A stretch of DNA of 5,566 nt from JBIOWF01 sp044868295 (GTDB taxonomy: Bacteria > Actinomycetota > Actinomycetes > Streptosporangiales > Streptosporangiaceae). Below the pieces are notes generated by a model. It had not been told where the DNA came from. It made no database searches and saw only the letters and a program-made list of their open reading frames with translations. Positions 1 through 5,246 of this stretch are shown here, piece by piece (position 1 is the first letter of the stretch; each line of letters opens with the position of its first letter). A program made the position numbers and the translations under genes. The stretch is taken from contig JBIOWF010000334.1 in NCBI GenBank assembly GCA_044868295.1, forward strand, positions 1-5,566. Direction: 5' to 3'.

Positions 1-127
1 ATAAAACGCCTGTGGAGCCGGTGTAAGACCTCAAAGGCGAAAGCCCGGCGGGCAACTGGCTGTGAAGCAGGAAACCCGACCCGTGAGGGTTGGAATCCCC
101 CGGATTTATCCGTGGGGAGGATGTCAA
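1..127 (+). mobile_element. Right end of an IS200/IS605-family (IS608-like) insertion sequence, partial
   Basis: The left part of the element lies outside the window. What is seen is an end hairpin at 96-118: TCCCC/GGGGA plus CGGAT/ATCCG with a single unpaired T at 113. It is preceded by the tetranucleotide GAAT (93-96) and followed six bases later by TCAA (124-127). In IS608 the right guide is GAAT and the right cleavage site is TCAA, and the HUH (Y1) transposase TnpA recognises an imperfect hairpin with an unpaired T. The match in order and spacing is therefore strong. These elements have no terminal inverted repeats and make no target duplication, so the element boundary is inferred to be after base 127. 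The insertion lies 35 nt upstream of the response-regulator start and probably separates that operon from its original upstream region. Confidence 0.8.
2..100 (+). pseudogene. tnpB: Trace of the TnpB C-terminal tail downstream of a TAA stop
   Basis: Reading in frame 2, a TAA at 2-4 is followed at once by codons for NACGAGVRPQRRKPGG and then LAVKQE. From memory, many full-length actinobacterial TnpB proteins end in a similar NACG-x-x-VRP ... VKQE tail, after the zinc finger and the last RuvC aspartate. The tail frame stays open to a TGA at 149-151, beyond the element boundary. Either tnpB stops at 2-4 and the tail is now only omegaRNA, or a nonsense or frameshift change has shortened the protein. 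The rest of the gene is not in the window, so TnpB integrity cannot be judged. Confidence 0.35.
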
Positions 128-150
128 CACTCTCAAGAGATTCGGTGGTG

Positions 151-156
151 AGGAGG
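151..156 (+). promoter_or_regulatory. Ribosome binding site AGGAGG for the response regulator
   Basis: This is a perfect Shine-Dalgarno core six bases before GTG at 163. It decides the start: it lies outside the insertion sequence, whereas the in-frame upstream start codons lie within the insertion's GGGGAGGATGTCAA end. Confidence 0.85.
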
Positions 157-162
157 GTGACT

Positions 163-918
163 GTGGCCGGCCTGCGGGTTCTGGCGGTAGACGACGAGCA
201 GCCCGCCCTGGAAGACCTGGCGTACCTGCTGAGAGCGGATCCGCGCATCGCGGACGTGCTGACCGCGCGTGACGGCGCGGCGGCGCTGAAGCTGCTCGAC
301 CGGGCGATGGCCGACGGCCGGCCCGTCGACGCGGTGTTCCTCGACATCAGGATGCGCGGGCTGGACGGGGTGGTGCTCGGGCGGCTGCTCACCCAGTTCA
401 CCCGGCCGCCCAAGGTGGTCTTCGTGACCGCCTACGATGATCACGCGGTCGACGCGTTCGAGCTCAAGGCGGAGGACTACCTGCTCAAGCCGGTACGTCC
501 GGAGCGGCTGGCCGAGGCGATCCGCAGGGTGTGCACGGGTTTCGGGGGCGAGAGCCGTACCGAACAGGACGCCGACACCATCCCTGTCGAGTTGGGCGGG
601 GTGACCCGGTTCGTGGCGAGCACAGAGGTTCGGTACGTGGAGGCGCAGGGCGACTACGCCCGGCTGCACACCGCGACCGGCAGCCACCTGGTCCGGATCC
701 CGCTCGCCGCGTTGGAAGAGCGGTGGGCGTCGGCCGGATTCCTCCGCGTCCACCGCAGCCACCTCGTCGCCGTGAAGCACATCGACGAGCTGCACATCGA
801 CTCGGGCAGGTGCGTGGTGCGGATCGGGGAGACCGAGATCCCGGTCAGCCGACGGCACACCCGCGAGCTGCGCGACCTGCTCGTCCGGCGGGCCCGGAAA
901 GGCAGGGCTCATGAGTGA
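163..918 (+). CDS. LytTR-family response regulator (REC + LytTR DNA-binding domain)
   Basis: A two-component response regulator of 251 aa that should be phosphorylated by a LytS-type sensor kinase and then bind promoter DNA through its LytTR domain. The N-terminal REC domain (about residues 4-118) has the acidic pair D10-D11, the phospho-acceptor D61 (in FLDIRM), the switch threonine T89 (FVTAY) and the conserved lysine K109 (LLKP). The LytTR domain spans about 140-243 and contains the family-typical FLRVHRSHLV segment and a C-terminal PVSRRHTREL. I chose GTG at 163 because an AGGAGG sits at 151-156, six bases upstream. The in-frame GTG at 112 and ATG at 121 lie inside the insertion-sequence end and have no usable ribosome site. 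The gene is first in an operon with a DUF485-like protein and a symporter, so it most likely controls them. The partner kinase is not in view, and the insertion just upstream may have separated it. Confidence 0.92.
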   Translation: MAGLRVLAVDDEQPALEDLAYLLRADPRIADVLTARDGAAALKLLDRAMADGRPVDAVFLDIRMRGLDGVVLGRLLTQFTRPPKVVFVTAYDDHAVDAFELKAEDYLLKPVRPERLAEAIRRVCTGFGGESRTEQDADTIPVELGGVTRFVASTEVRYVEAQGDYARLHTATGSHLVRIPLAALEERWASAGFLRVHRSHLVAVKHIDELHIDSGRCVVRIGETEIPVSRRHTRELRDLLVRRARKGRAHE

Positions 919-968
919 GGCACGGCGCCGCGAAGGCAGGGCTCATGAGTGAGCGTGGCGCCGAGAAG
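901..968 (+). repeat. Imperfect 34-bp tandem duplication at the regulator / DUF485 junction
   Basis: The 19-base string GGCAGGGCTCATGAGTGAG occurs at 901-919 and again at 935-953, exactly 34 bases apart. Each copy is followed by a similar, slightly diverged stretch containing GGCGCCG and then GAAG. Each copy contains an overlapping stop/start arrangement (CATGAGTGA). Because 34 is not a multiple of three, the two ATGs are in different frames. The duplicated element is the translational-coupling junction itself. Confidence 0.9.
911..952 (+). CDS. Possible 13-codon coupling mini-ORF created by the tandem duplication
   Basis: ATG at 911 overlaps the end of the response regulator (stop at 916-918) and encodes MSEARRREGRAHE, ending at TGA 950-952. 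That stop in turn overlaps the ATG (945) of the DUF485-like gene. It therefore repeats the same stop-start geometry, and its last five residues (GRAHE) equal those of the response regulator. It could relay terminating ribosomes to the next gene or simply be a by-product of the duplication. There is no sign that the peptide itself has a role. Confidence 0.3.
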   Translation: MSEARRREGRAHE

Positions 969-1439
969 CAGCCTCGGATCTCCGACCTGATCCGGGGTGC
1001 TCGCACGCCGGCCGAGCCCGACAAGTCCTCGCGTATCTCCGATCTCCTGCGCGTGACAAGGACAGCCGACGCGGACCGGCCCCGCCGGGTCGTCGTCACC
1101 AGCCCGCGTACGGCTGCCGCGCGCAGGCCCCGCCACCCGCTCACGCGGGAGATCGACGAGCAGACCGAGGTGGGCGCGGTCTACATGAGATCCCTGATCC
1201 GGACCCAGTTCCGGCTCGCGCTGTTCGTCTGCACGGTCCTCGCATGTGTGGTCGGCGGTCTGCCGCTGCTGTTCCTGCTGGTCCCGCAATTGCGCGCGGT
1301 GCGAGTGCTGGGTCTGCCGATGCCGTGGGTCGTGCTGGCCGGGCTGATCTATCCCGCGTTCGTGATCGGCGCCTGGCTCTACGTGCGGCAGGCCGAGCGA
1401 AACGAGCGGCACTTCGCCGAGCTGGTCGAGCGCCAGTGA
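945..1439 (+). CDS. DUF485-like two-helix membrane protein, symporter accessory
   Basis: A 164-aa protein with a hydrophilic, arginine-rich N-terminal half and two membrane helices at about residues 89-113 and 127-147. The second helix ends in AWLYVRQAERN, as in DUF485 proteins (E. coli YjcH type), which are typically encoded just before SSS carboxylate symporters. That supports an accessory or stabilising role, though the biochemical function of DUF485 is not established. The N-terminus is longer than usual and carries a repeated motif, RISDLIRGART (11-21) and RISDLLRVTRT (30-40). I chose ATG 945, with GAAGG at 932-936 upstream. GTG 915, overlapping the regulator stop as GTGA, is the alternative and would add ten residues. 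The stop TGA (1437-1439) overlaps the symporter GTG by four bases, implying translational coupling. Confidence 0.75.
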   Translation: MSERGAEKQPRISDLIRGARTPAEPDKSSRISDLLRVTRTADADRPRRVVVTSPRTAAARRPRHPLTREIDEQTEVGAVYMRSLIRTQFRLALFVCTVLACVVGGLPLLFLLVPQLRAVRVLGLPMPWVVLAGLIYPAFVIGAWLYVRQAERNERHFAELVERQ

Positions 1440-2911
1440 GCGCGGTGATCGCCGTGGTGCTGGTGGTCATCGCCACGGTCCTGATCGGGGCGTTCGGCAT
1501 CCGGGTGTCGCGCACGACGTCGGACTTCTACGTCGCCTCCCGGACGGTGACGCCGCTGTGGAACGCGTCGGCGATCGGCGGGGAGTACCTGTCGGCGGCC
1601 TCGTTCCTGGGGATCGCCGGGCTGATCCTGACGTACGGTGCGGACATGCTCTGGCTGCCGGTCGGCTGGACCGGCGGCTACCTCGTGCTGCTCGTGCTGG
1701 TGTCCGCCCCGCTGCGCCGGTCGGGCGCGTACACGCTGCCCGACTTCGCGGAGGCGCGGCTGGAGTCGATGGCCGTGCGCCGCATGTCCAGCATGCTCGT
1801 CGTGCTGATCGGCTGGCTGTATCTCATGCCGCAGTTCCAGAGCGCCGGTCTGGTCTTCCGTACGGTCACCGGGGCGCCCTCGTGGGCGGGCGGTCTGGTG
1901 GTCGCGGCAGTGGTCGGGGTCAACGTGCTGTCCGGGGGGATGCGGTCGATCACGTTCGTCCAGGCGTTCCAGTACTGGCTCAAGCTGACCGCGCTGGCCG
2001 TGCCGCTGGCCTTCATGCTGATCGCTTGGCGGTCCGGCGGCTCTCCGGGGCTCGCTCCCGACGACACGTGGGCGCTGCCGCTGCACGGGCGGGAGCACCC
2101 GGTCTACACGACATATTCGCTGATCCTGGCCACGTTCCTCGGCACTATGGGGCTGCCTCACGTGCTCGTCCGCTTCTACACCAATCCGGACGGCCGGGCG
2201 GCTCGGCGTACGACCCTGGTCGTCCTGACGTTGCTGGGCGCGTTCTATCTGATGCCCGCGATCTACGGCTTCCTCGGCCGGGTCTACGGGTTGCCGCCGA
2301 CGGACGCCGTGGTCCTCACCCTGCCGGGGCGGCTGGTCGGCGGTGTGGCGGGGGAACTGCTGACCGCGCTGGTGACGGCGGGGGCGTTCGCGGCGTTCCT
2401 GTCGACATCGTCCGGGCTGACGGTCTCGGTCGCGGGTGTGATCGCGCAGGACATCCTGGGCGGTGGGGTGCGGGCGTTCCGTTTCGCCACGGTCCTCGCC
2501 GTGATCGTGCCGTTCGCGCTGGCCAGCATGGCCCGGTCGCTGCCGGTGGCAGACGTCGTCGGGCTGGCGTTCGCGGTCGCCGCGTCCTCGTTCTGCCCGC
2601 TGCTCGTGCTCGGCATCTGGTGGCGGCGGCTCACCACGGTCGGCGCGCTGGCCGGGCTGCTCGCCGGGGGCGGGCTGGCGTGTACGGCGGTGCTGGCGAC
2701 CATCATCGGCGGGCCGTACTCGGGCTGGCCCGAGGCGTTGCTGGCGCAGCCGGCCGCCTGGTCGGTGCCGGTCTCCTTCACCGTCATGATCGTCGTGTCG
2801 CTGGCGACGCCGTCGCGAGTGCCGGTGAACGTGGCCAGGACGATGGTCCGCCTGCACACCCCCGAGACGTTGAACGTCGACCGAGGCGACTGGCACCCCC
2901 GCTCGGCCTAG
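1436..2911 (+). CDS. Sodium:solute symporter (SSS family), MctC/ActP-like carboxylate permease
   Basis: A 491-aa polytopic membrane protein with about 12-13 hydrophobic segments, expected in the cytoplasmic membrane. It would couple Na+ (or H+) entry to uptake of a small monocarboxylate such as acetate, propionate or pyruvate. Family marks are SDFYVASRTVTPLWNASAIG near residues 29-48, then GGEYLSAASFLGIAGL (48-63), GGMRSITFVQAFQYWLKLTA (167-186), and GTMGLPHVLVRFYTNPDGRA (236-255). A FLSTSSGL segment (321-328) has Ser/Thr residues corresponding to the Na2-site helix. The start is GTG 1436, which overlaps the upstream TGA (GTGA). A longer frame back to 1244 would only be a shadow of the DUF485 gene. 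The protein is somewhat shorter than E. coli ActP. The exact substrate cannot be assigned from sequence; the operon suggests control by the LytTR regulator. Confidence 0.9.
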   Translation: MSAVIAVVLVVIATVLIGAFGIRVSRTTSDFYVASRTVTPLWNASAIGGEYLSAASFLGIAGLILTYGADMLWLPVGWTGGYLVLLVLVSAPLRRSGAYTLPDFAEARLESMAVRRMSSMLVVLIGWLYLMPQFQSAGLVFRTVTGAPSWAGGLVVAAVVGVNVLSGGMRSITFVQAFQYWLKLTALAVPLAFMLIAWRSGGSPGLAPDDTWALPLHGREHPVYTTYSLILATFLGTMGLPHVLVRFYTNPDGRAARRTTLVVLTLLGAFYLMPAIYGFLGRVYGLPPTDAVVLTLPGRLVGGVAGELLTALVTAGAFAAFLSTSSGLTVSVAGVIAQDILGGGVRAFRFATVLAVIVPFALASMARSLPVADVVGLAFAVAASSFCPLLVLGIWWRRLTTVGALAGLLAGGGLACTAVLATIIGGPYSGWPEALLAQPAAWSVPVSFTVMIVVSLATPSRVPVNVARTMVRLHTPETLNVDRGDWHPRSA

Positions 2912-2917
2912 GTTCTG

Positions 2918-2959
2918 CCGCCCCGGAGAAGGGCGGATGCCGCCTGACCGGCAGCCGGT
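2918..2959 (+). terminator. Two adjacent GC-rich hairpins after the symporter, likely operon terminator
   Basis: Seven bases after the symporter stop there is CCGCCC (2918-2923) / GGGCGG (2931-2936) with a 7-nt loop, then ACCGG (2947-2951) / CCGGT (2955-2959) with a 3-nt loop. There is no T-run, which is common for actinobacterial terminators. The position directly after the last operon gene supports a transcript-end role. Confidence 0.5.
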
Positions 2960-3001
2960 GCTGACGGTGGATGATCGCCTGGCGGGTCGGCGGCCGTCAG
3001 C
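2960..3001. repeat. 8-bp perfect inverted repeat GCTGACGG ... CCGTCAGC
   Basis: The arms at 2960-2967 and 2994-3001 are exact reverse complements separated by 26 bases. The pair starts immediately after the terminator hairpins and ends about 60 bases before the hydrolase ATG. It could be a third RNA stem, or an operator-like site for the hydrolase gene. No clear promoter hexamers were found nearby. Confidence 0.4.
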
Positions 3002-3061
3002 CACGAGAGGGTGGCGGAAAATCATGAGGCGGATCATGCGTCCGACCAGCAGAATGCAACC

Positions 3062-4273
3062 ATGAATGATCGACTTGACGACGTGCCCGAGGCCCATACG
3101 GCGGACTGGATCCCCACACCCATCACCGCTGACCTCCTGCGCGGCGCCCTGGATCTGGAGCGCACCGAACACGGGGTGCTGCCGCACCGGCTGCCCGCCC
3201 GGGCGCGTGCGCAGTGCGCCGACGGCCAGTTGGCCATGGCGGAGGCCCAGCCGTCCGGCGTACGGCTGGCGTTCCGCACGCGGGCCACCGCCGTCGAGCT
3301 GGACGCGCTCCGCACCAAGAATGCCTACCAGGGCGCCCCGGCTCGCCCCGATGGCGTGTACGACCTTCTCGTCGACGGCCGGCTGGCCGGGCAGGCCAGT
3401 GTGACCGGCGGCAACGTCCTGATGGTGGACATGACCACCGGGTCCGCGGAAACCCGGCCAGGTCCGGTCGGCACCGTCCGGTTCTCCGGCCTCCCCGACC
3501 GCGTCAAGGACGTCGAGATCTGGCTGCCGTACAACGAGATCACCCAGCTGGTCGCCCTGCGCACGGACGCACCCGTCGAACCCCTGCCGGACGGGGGCCG
3601 CAAGAAGTGGCTGCACCACGGCAGTTCGATCAGCCACGGCTCCAACGCGGCAAGCCCCAGCACGACCTGGCCCGCGCTGGCCGCCTCCCTCGGCGGCGTG
3701 GAGCCGACCAACCTGGGCCTGGGCGGCAGCGCCCTGCTCGACCCGTTCACCGCCCGCGCGCTGCGCGACACTCCCGCGGACCTGATCAGCGTCAAGATCG
3801 GCATCAACCTCGTCAACACCGACCTGATGCGCCTGCGCGCCTTCGGCCCTGCGGTGCACGGCTTCCTCGACACCATCCGTGAGGGCCACCCCGCCACTCC
3901 GCTCCTGGTCGTCTCGCCCATCCTGTGCCCCATCCACGAGGACAGCCCTGGCCCCAGCGTCCCGGACTTCAGTGAGCTCAGCGCGGGAAGGCTCCAGTTC
4001 CGGGCCGCGGGAGACCCCGCGGAACGGGCAAGTGGGAAGCTGACCCTCAACGTCATCCGGGATGAACTGGCCCGCCTCGTGAAGCAGCGGGCGGCCGACG
4101 ACCCGAACCTGCACCACCTCGACGGCCGCGACCTCTACGGCGAGGCGGACTTCGCCGAACTGCCGCTGCCGGACCAGCTCCACCCGGACGCCGCCACACA
4201 CCGCCGCATCGGCGAACGCTTCGCCGCGCTGGCCTTCGGCTCCGGCGGCCCGTTCGCCGCCAGGCGTACCTGA
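3062..4273 (+). CDS. SGNH/GDSL-type hydrolase (esterase or lipase family)
   Basis: A 403-aa predicted serine hydrolase. About residues 40-170 form a beta-rich N-terminal region with GVYDLLVDG, resembling the accessory domain seen before SGNH esterase domains. The catalytic domain follows: block I HHGSSISHG with nucleophile S189 (GSSI in place of GDSL), block II glycine in NLGLGGSA (about G222), block III KIGIN with N249, and block V DQLHP with D371 and H374. All four SGNH blocks are present, so it is probably active, likely on acyl or acetyl esters; the substrate is unknown. No signal peptide is visible, so it is presumably cytoplasmic. I prefer ATG 3062; the in-frame GTG 3011 has GAGAGG only one base upstream, too close. 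ATG 3062 has no good ribosome site either, so the start is uncertain. The last 14 codons lie in the first copy of a triplicated segment. Confidence 0.85.
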   Translation: MNDRLDDVPEAHTADWIPTPITADLLRGALDLERTEHGVLPHRLPARARAQCADGQLAMAEAQPSGVRLAFRTRATAVELDALRTKNAYQGAPARPDGVYDLLVDGRLAGQASVTGGNVLMVDMTTGSAETRPGPVGTVRFSGLPDRVKDVEIWLPYNEITQLVALRTDAPVEPLPDGGRKKWLHHGSSISHGSNAASPSTTWPALAASLGGVEPTNLGLGGSALLDPFTARALRDTPADLISVKIGINLVNTDLMRLRAFGPAVHGFLDTIREGHPATPLLVVSPILCPIHEDSPGPSVPDFSELSAGRLQFRAAGDPAERASGKLTLNVIRDELARLVKQRAADDPNLHHLDGRDLYGEADFAELPLPDQLHPDAATHRRIGERFAALAFGSGGPFAARRT

Positions 4274-4305
4274 CGTTACGGCCTGCGGGCGACCCCGGCC
4301 GTGAT
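4231..4305. repeat. Tandem repeat copy A (75 bp), 3' end of the SGNH gene and junction
   Basis: Copy A spans the codons for LAFGSGGPFAARRT, the TGA stop (4271-4273), the dinucleotide CG and a TTA. On the minus strand, 4305-4276 reads ITAGVARRP then TAA, resembling the C-terminus of the neighbouring methyltransferase. Copy A and copy B differ at seven of 75 positions by my count. Confidence 0.9.
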
Positions 4306-4380
4306 CGCCTTTGGCTTTGGCCGCCCGTTCGCGGCCAGGCGTACCTGACGTTACGGCCTACGGGCGACCCCGGCCGTGAT
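4306..4380. repeat. Tandem repeat copy B (75 bp), intergenic duplicate of both gene ends
   Basis: Lying wholly between the two genes, copy B still reads IAFGFGRPFAARRT-stop on the plus strand, in phase with the hydrolase because 75 is a multiple of three. On the minus strand it reads ITAGVARRP-stop. It has no own start and is a remnant of both C-terminal coding ends. Confidence 0.9.
4318..4337. terminator. Hairpin in repeat copy B, candidate bidirectional terminator
   Basis: TGGCCGC (4318-4324) pairs perfectly with GCGGCCA (4331-4337) around the 6-nt loop CCGTTC. The equivalent hairpin in copy A is GGCGGC (4244-4249) / GCCGCC (4256-4261) with the same loop. One inner G-C pair in A is a C-G pair in B, so pairing is kept although both bases changed. 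The location between convergent genes fits a shared terminator; there is no T-run. Confidence 0.5.
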
Positions 4381-4442
4381 GGCCTTCGGCTTCGGCGGCC
4401 CGCCAGGTATGCGTGACGTTACGGCTTACGGGCGACCCCGGC
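4381..4442. repeat. Tandem repeat copy C (shortened), 3' end of the methyltransferase gene
   Basis: Copy C begins like A and B (GGCCTTCGGCTTCGGCGGCC) but lacks about seven bases in the hairpin loop/right arm. That shifts the hydrolase-like frame. It retains the TGA-CG-TTA arrangement (TGA 4414-4416, TTA 4419-4421), and the latter is the real stop of the methyltransferase (ending GVARKP). Similarity fades after about 4442. Confidence 0.85.
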
Positions 4443-5246
4443 GACGGCGAGGCGCAGGACCGGGTGCTTGTGCACGGACAGTGTGTCGGGGTCGGGACGC
4501 CACTCGGGAACCGTGACGACGCCGGGCGCGACCAGTTCCGTTCCGGCGAAGAAGCGTTCGACCTCCTCGGCACGGCGGAACTCGGCGCTGCCGACCCCCT
4601 GGCGCAGGGTCGCCTCAAGTGCCGCGCCGGCGTCGTCGCCGGTGGTGACGAGGTGGTGGATGAAGAGGTGGCTGCCGGGGGCGAGCCGCGCCATGAGTTG
4701 GGAGACGGCGCCGGCCGGATCCTCTTCGTCGGTCAGGTAGTGCAGGATCCCGCAGAGCAGCAGGCCGACCGGTTCGGAGAAGTCGATGTGCGACTGGACC
4801 TGGGGATGGTCCAGGATGGACTCCGGCTCTCGGAGGTCGCCGTTGACCACGATCGTGCTGGTGTTGTCGGCGAGCAGCGCCCGCGCGTGGCTGAGCACGA
4901 TGGGATCGTTGTCGACATAGACCACACGGGCGTCCGGCTCGGCCGCGCGGGCGATCTCGTGCACGTTGTCGGCGGTGGGCAGGCCCGTGCCGATGTCGAT
5001 GAGCTGCCGCAGCCCGGCCTCGCCGACGAGGTAACGCACCACCCGGCGGAGCAGTGCGCGCTGCTGCTGGACGCCGACGTGGACTTCGGGCAGCTTCAGT
5101 TTGATCCTGTCGCCGAGCTCGCGGTCGACGGAGAAGTTGTCCTTGCCACCGAGTAAGTAGTCGTACACGCGCGCGACGCTGGGGCGCTTCGTGTCGATCA
5201 CGGAGGCCGACTTCTCGTTTTTGGCGACCTTCGGCAGCCTCGGCAT
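4419..5246 (-). CDS. S-adenosyl methyltransferase, PF04672 (Methyltransf_19, former DUF574) family
   Basis: A 275-aa predicted SAM-dependent methyltransferase of a family expanded in actinomycetes and mostly of unknown substrate. The family signature RPSVARVYDYLLGGKDNF is at residues 21-38. Motif I, the SAM-binding glycine loop, is LIDIGTGLPTADNVHE (82-97). VVYVDNDPIVLSHARALL (108-125) carries the acidic residue expected to contact the SAM ribose, D137 lies in NGDLREP, and LLLCGILHYL (162-171) is the post-II strand region. The C-terminus GVARKP is family-like, so the protein looks full length. It starts at ATG 5246 (minus strand) with only a weak AGGCGGG upstream. It converges on the hydrolase gene, and its stop lies in the third copy of the junction repeat. 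It is divergent from the [2Fe-2S] protein gene. Confidence 0.92.
   Translation of the reverse strand: MPRLPKVAKNEKSASVIDTKRPSVARVYDYLLGGKDNFSVDRELGDRIKLKLPEVHVGVQQQRALLRRVVRYLVGEAGLRQLIDIGTGLPTADNVHEIARAAEPDARVVYVDNDPIVLSHARALLADNTSTIVVNGDLREPESILDHPQVQSHIDFSEPVGLLLCGILHYLTDEEDPAGAVSQLMARLAPGSHLFIHHLVTTGDDAGAALEATLRQGVGSAEFRRAEEVERFFAGTELVAPGVVTVPEWRPDPDTLSVHKHPVLRLAVAGVARKP

Larger units (their letters stand above)
1..147 (+). ncRNA. 3' part of a TnpB-associated omegaRNA (reRNA) scaffold plus presumptive guide
   Basis: In IS200/IS605 elements the RNA that guides the TnpB nuclease overlaps the 3' end of tnpB and the right end, and its guide is the flanking DNA. Features seen here are a GGC-GAAA-GCC tetraloop hairpin (36-45), an ACCC-GTGA-GGGT hairpin with a GNRA-type loop (79-90), and the terminal hairpin (96-118) leading to TCAA at 124-127. 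The scaffold would end at 127, and the guide would begin at 128 (CACTCTCAAGAG...) and run about 16-20 nt. The 5' end of the RNA is outside the window or cannot be set. Whether it is still expressed, or has an active TnpB partner, cannot be seen. Confidence 0.6.

Noticed and set aside
131..140. Small palindrome TCTCAAGAGA as a LytTR operator
   Set aside because: LytTR regulators bind direct repeats, not short palindromes. Ten bases like this arise easily by chance, and the site falls within the presumed guide sequence.
133..912. 259-codon minus-strand frame opposite the response regulator
   Set aside because: It is an antisense shadow of a clear REC-LytTR gene, with no recognisable motif.
1244..1435. 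Longer N-terminus of the symporter frame (GTG 1436 extended back to 1244)
   Set aside because: This part lies inside the DUF485-like gene and is Ala/Arg-rich without membrane segments. The GTGA overlap at 1436-1439 is the normal coupled start.
3011..3061. Alternative GTG start of the SGNH hydrolase
   Set aside because: The purine-rich GAGAGG is only one base from this GTG, too close for initiation, and the extra 17 residues are polar with no domain match. It cannot be fully excluded.
3050..3061. CAGAAT six bases before ATG 3062 as a -10 box of a leaderless transcript
   Set aside because: The first base deviates from TAnnnT and no -35-like box lies at the proper distance, so I did not annotate it.
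1379..4201. 940-codon open frame on the minus strand
   Set aside because: It runs antisense through the symporter and most of the hydrolase gene. Its composition (runs of R, Q, D, H, G, P) is typical of a GC-rich shadow frame, and it shows no domain.
4231..4442. CRISPR array
   Set aside because: Three units of about 75 bp are contiguous with no spacers, and they contain coding ends of both neighbouring genes. This is a tandem duplication.
4413..5156. 247-codon plus-strand frame opposite the methyltransferase
   Set aside because: The opposite strand encodes an unmistakable PF04672 protein. The plus frame is its D/E/V/G-rich shadow.
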